Positions 5,879-7,808 of a DNA stretch of 7,808 bases are shown piece by piece (the first letter of the stretch is position 1; each line of letters starts with the position of its first letter). Made by a program: the position numbers and the translations under genes. Origin of the DNA: CAYVSF01 sp046482855. Its GTDB lineage: Bacteria > Bacteroidota > Bacteroidia > Bacteroidales > UBA12077. The notes under the pieces were generated by a model that saw only the letters and a list, made by a program, of their open reading frames with translations, had not been told where the DNA came from and did no database searches. The DNA lies in assembly GCA_046482855.1 (NCBI GenBank), contig JAWOEH010000016.1, positions 1-7,808 of the forward strand, written 5' to 3'.

Positions 5879-7111
5879 ATGTTGTATGCGCAATTGTACG
5901 AAGCAGGTTCAGAGGCTTTGGCAGGTGATAAGCCACTTCGTAATTTTGGTAGCTTGCTGTTACGCAAGCTGCATCATACTTCAACAACAGCTTGTTTGTT
6001 GCCCGGTGACAGCGAATATTCCTGTTCTGCGCATCAATGTACCTTCGAAAGTGCTGCCGATAATGTGATTCATCAGATAGGTACGCAAGGGACTCCTTTG
6101 CATGTGCACGATTCGCATGTCGAGCAAAATCAAGCCTTTCCTTATTATATAGTTATGCCCGATAAGCCCGGAAAGGCACGTCGGGTTATTTTTTTGTTTC
6201 ACGGGTTTAATGAAAAAAGTTGGGATAAATATCTGCCTTGGGCTTATGCATTATCTCGTAGCACCGGAGCAGCTGTTGTTCTTTTTCCTATTGCTTTCCA
6301 TATGAATCGGGCCCCTGCTGAATGGAGTGAAAAGCGGGCTATGTTTGAGTTAAGCCGGCAACGACGCAAGCAATTTCCAGAAGTATGTGGCTCGTCACTC
6401 TCGAATGTAGCTATTAGCATGCGATTGCATGCCTTGCCCCAGCGTTTTGTATGGTCGGGTTTGCAGTCTTTTTATGATGTTGTGGATTTTATCGGGGCTT
6501 GTAAAGCCGGTACCCATCCTTATATCCATCCTGATTTTGCTTACGATATTTTTGCCTACTCCATTGGAGGGATGTTGGCCCAAATTCTAAAGATGGCCAA
6601 CCCCAAAAACTTTTTCACCCACAGCAAAGTGGCTTTGTTTTGTAGTGGCGCCGTATTTAACCGATTGTCGCCTGTGTCCAAATTTATTCTTGATAGTGAA
6701 GCCAATGTGGCATTGTATGCTTTTTTGGTAGAGCATTTGGACTACCATAGGAAAACCGACCCACGCCTCGCTCATTATTTGTCTCCGCTACACCCCGAAG
6801 GACACGTGTTGCATACGATGCTTAGTTATCAGAAGATGCGTGGGGAGCGCGAGGAGCTATTGCGGCAGGTGGCATCTGATATCTATGCTGTAGGCCTGAA
6901 AAAAGATACGGTTATTCCTACGTTCGAGATGATGAATACCTTGCAGGGAGCCTTTCGCGATATTCCTATCCCGGTCGATCAGCTTGAATTTGACTACCCT
7001 TATACACATGAAAATCCCTTTCCACTCGCCGGCGTTGATGGACATACTGTAGATGCGGCCTTTGTTGAAACATTTGATAAGTTGGGGCGGTTTCTCTCAA
7101 ACGGACAATAG
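5879..7111 (+). CDS. Alpha/beta-hydrolase-fold protein, DUF6051-like
   Basis: A 410-residue cytoplasmic protein with no signal peptide. Residues of about 86-404 show an alpha/beta-hydrolase layout. Strand and oxyanion turn are RRVIFLFHGFNEKSWD (101-116) and the nucleophile elbow is FAYSIGG with Ser228. An acidic residue, probably Asp343, lies in YAVGLKKDTVIP, and a histidine, probably His389, in VDGHTVDAAF near the end. The elbow has Ala where Gly is usual (A-Y-S-I-G-G). The PIAFHMNRAPAEW block (137-149) and the long insert at 150-215 resemble what I recall of the Bacteroidota family DUF6051, named from memory. The substrate is unknown. The start is the first ATG after an in-frame TGA at 5873-5875. 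The gene stands alone after a terminator and has its own promoter-like palindrome. Confidence 0.82.
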   Translation: MLYAQLYEAGSEALAGDKPLRNFGSLLLRKLHHTSTTACLLPGDSEYSCSAHQCTFESAADNVIHQIGTQGTPLHVHDSHVEQNQAFPYYIVMPDKPGKARRVIFLFHGFNEKSWDKYLPWAYALSRSTGAAVVLFPIAFHMNRAPAEWSEKRAMFELSRQRRKQFPEVCGSSLSNVAISMRLHALPQRFVWSGLQSFYDVVDFIGACKAGTHPYIHPDFAYDIFAYSIGGMLAQILKMANPKNFFTHSKVALFCSGAVFNRLSPVSKFILDSEANVALYAFLVEHLDYHRKTDPRLAHYLSPLHPEGHVLHTMLSYQKMRGEREELLRQVASDIYAVGLKKDTVIPTFEMMNTLQGAFRDIPIPVDQLEFDYPYTHENPFPLAGVDGHTVDAAFVETFDKLGRFLSNGQ

Positions 7112-7161
7112 TATGAAATGGAGAAAGTACCGCACCCTTATTTTTGTCATCAGTCCAGTAG

Positions 7162-7190
7162 TTTATATCATATATTGACTTTGATATAAA
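7162..7190. repeat. AT-rich inverted repeat downstream of the hydrolase gene
   Basis: TTTATATCA (7162-7170) and TGATATAAA (7182-7190) are perfect 9-bp inverted copies around an 11-base centre. It starts about 50 bp after the hydrolase stop. No U-tract follows, so it may be a weak 3'-end hairpin or a protein-binding palindrome. Confidence 0.45.
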
Positions 7191-7203
7191 TAAGATCTGA
7201 CCA

Positions 7204-7378
7204 ACAACAGAGGTGATTTAGGTGAAGATACAGAGACTCAACGGGGGAAATTCTGTTCATCCTGTCCCTATTTAATCACTATTGTTCTGAGAAAATTGGT
7301 TTGCTTTTTTAATTGCTTTGGTTCCCTTGCTGAACCTCTTTTAAGTGCCTGTAGTTGCGAACGAAGTGAAGCAATCTA
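7204..7378. repeat. Probable degenerate dispersed intergenic repeat segments
   Basis: Three strings look like eroded copies of short repeats that recur between genes in many environmental bacteria. They are ACAGAGGTG...ATACAGAGACTC (about 7207-7239), AAATTCTGTTCATCCTGTCC (about 7248-7267) and, read on the - strand, AGATTGCTTCACTTCGTTCG (7357-7376). The resemblance is from memory; copy number in this genome cannot be seen from one window. Confidence 0.35.
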
Positions 7379-7436
7379 AATTTTTATCCGGACACCAATG
7401 CTGACAAATACCTCTTTTGTGGAGCGTAAAGGCAAG

Positions 7437-7467
7437 AAAGGAGTTTCATTAATTATGGAACTCCTTT
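7437..7467. repeat. Strong 11-bp hairpin in the gene-free stretch
   Basis: AAAGGAGTTTC (7437-7447) pairs with GGAACTCCTTT (7457-7467), with a single G-U pair, around a 9-nt AT loop. It lies 326 bp beyond the hydrolase stop and 135 bp beyond the end of the - strand PLDc_N gene. A good U-tract is missing on both strands, so I label it a hairpin and not a terminator. Confidence 0.5.
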
Positions 7468-7601
7468 ATGTTAAATCCCTTGTTAAACATCTCTAAGTTA
7501 ATAGAATAATATATCTTATTACAATAATCTGCATCATGCTAACAACCGAATAGCCTGGAGATTTTCCTTTAGTAAACAAATTTCCTTCAAAAAGAATTTG
7601 C

Positions 7602-7778
7602 TTAATACCTCTTTTTCAACTGAAAATAGAGAATCGGGCCAAGAATAGGGAAGAAAATTACCACCATTAACCAGAGGCTGTGGGTTCGCTTTCTTCTATT
7701 CAAGCGGTTGATGTCGTAAATGGCCCATCCCCACAAGAAGGTGGCCAGCGAAATAAGAAGAATAATCAAAAAATCCAT
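7602..7778 (-). CDS. Small PLDc_N-type integral membrane protein
   Basis: A 58-residue frame starts at ATG 7776-7778 and ends at TAA 7602-7604. The product has two membrane spans: residues 2-20 (DFLIILLISLATFLWGWAI) and about 34-51 (the LWLMVVIFFPILGPILYF block), joined by a basic loop NRLNRRKRTHS. The pattern aIyDI-(basic)-W-fPilGPilYf matches the PLDc_N domain, the membrane-anchor module found at the N-terminus of cardiolipin synthase-type phospholipase D proteins and, often in Bacteroidota, as a stand-alone small protein. No phospholipase catalytic domain is present, so enzyme activity is not expected; the role of stand-alone copies is unknown. It ends in the basic tail QLKKRY. The promoter probably lies beyond the window. 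Confidence 0.8.
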   Translation of the reverse strand: MDFLIILLISLATFLWGWAIYDINRLNRRKRTHSLWLMVVIFFPILGPILYFQLKKRY

Positions 7779-7808
7779 TGGGTATCTTTATTTGGTTGCT
7801 TAAAATTA

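Larger units (their letters stand above)
7112..7601. other. 490-bp gene-free stretch with hairpins and degenerate repeat-like strings
   Basis: No convincing coding frame is seen on either strand. The stretch holds a 21-codon frame directly after the hydrolase stop (7113-7178), an AT-rich inverted repeat (7162-7190) and repeat-like strings at about 7204-7262 and 7352-7378. It also has an 11-bp hairpin (7437-7467) and a weak CAAATT/AATTTG pair (7577-7600) just beyond the end of the PLDc_N gene. The composition, with many stops and short repeat-like segments, suggests eroded intergenic DNA. Confidence 0.6.

Noticed and set aside
7502..7601. Open - strand frame after the PLDc_N gene (tail SVVSMMQIIVIRYIILLT)
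   Set aside because: There is no start codon except two late ATGs giving 14 residues, no family resemblance, and it lies in the gene-free stretch. A chance frame is more likely.
1..7808. CRISPR array, tRNA or rRNA genes, complete mobile element, toxin-antitoxin pair or defence island
   Set aside because: I found no regular spaced repeats, no cloverleaf with conserved arms, no transposase or integrase motif, and no gene pair of that type.

Overview
The window looks like a chromosomal stretch from a member of the Bacteroidota, probably of the Bacteroidales/Marinilabiliales type. Several things point that way. A core promoter at 4613-4620 (TACCTTTG) matches the TAnnTTTG -7 element of this phylum. 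Start codons lack clear Shine-Dalgarno sequences. The gene set is also typical: a roughly 930-residue secreted S9 peptidase, a free-standing RRM protein, a lysine-rich cold-shock-domain protein and a DUF6051-like alpha/beta hydrolase. The placement is inferred from style and gene content, not from a marker gene.

Layout. Bases 1-167 hold the 3' end of an unidentified + strand gene. At 282-878 (+) is a membrane-anchored LuxR-type regulator. It converges on a large periplasmic S9 peptidase (931-3738, -), and the two share a strong bidirectional terminator. To the right, also on the - strand, lies a DJ-1/PfpI-family protein (3902-4417, or to 4474 with the longer start). Divergent from it, across a small palindrome, is an unlisted 27-residue single-span membrane mini-protein (4491-4574, +).

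Next come two nucleic-acid-binding proteins on the + strand: an RRM protein (4819-5082) with its own promoter and a leader of about 190 nt, then a protein with a basic tail and a C-terminal cold-shock domain (5298-5753) that ends in a clear terminator. A 410-residue alpha/beta hydrolase (5879-7111, +) follows, with a promoter-like element embedded in a near-perfect 13-bp inverted repeat. Bases 7112-7601 hold no convincing gene, only hairpins and strings that resemble degenerate dispersed intergenic repeats. A 58-residue PLDc_N-type membrane protein (7602-7778, -) closes the window.

How they fit together. The genes look mostly monocistronic; terminators or long leaders separate most of them. 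The only functional theme is RNA handling and stress: the RRM and cold-shock-domain proteins are neighbours and both are likely RNA chaperones, and the DJ-1/PfpI protein is of a stress-linked type. I see no CRISPR array, tRNA, rRNA, complete mobile element or multi-gene novel system. The best leads are the divergent mini-protein, the palindrome over the hydrolase promoter, the duplicated translation-start sequence upstream of the peptidase, and the structured leader of the RRM gene.
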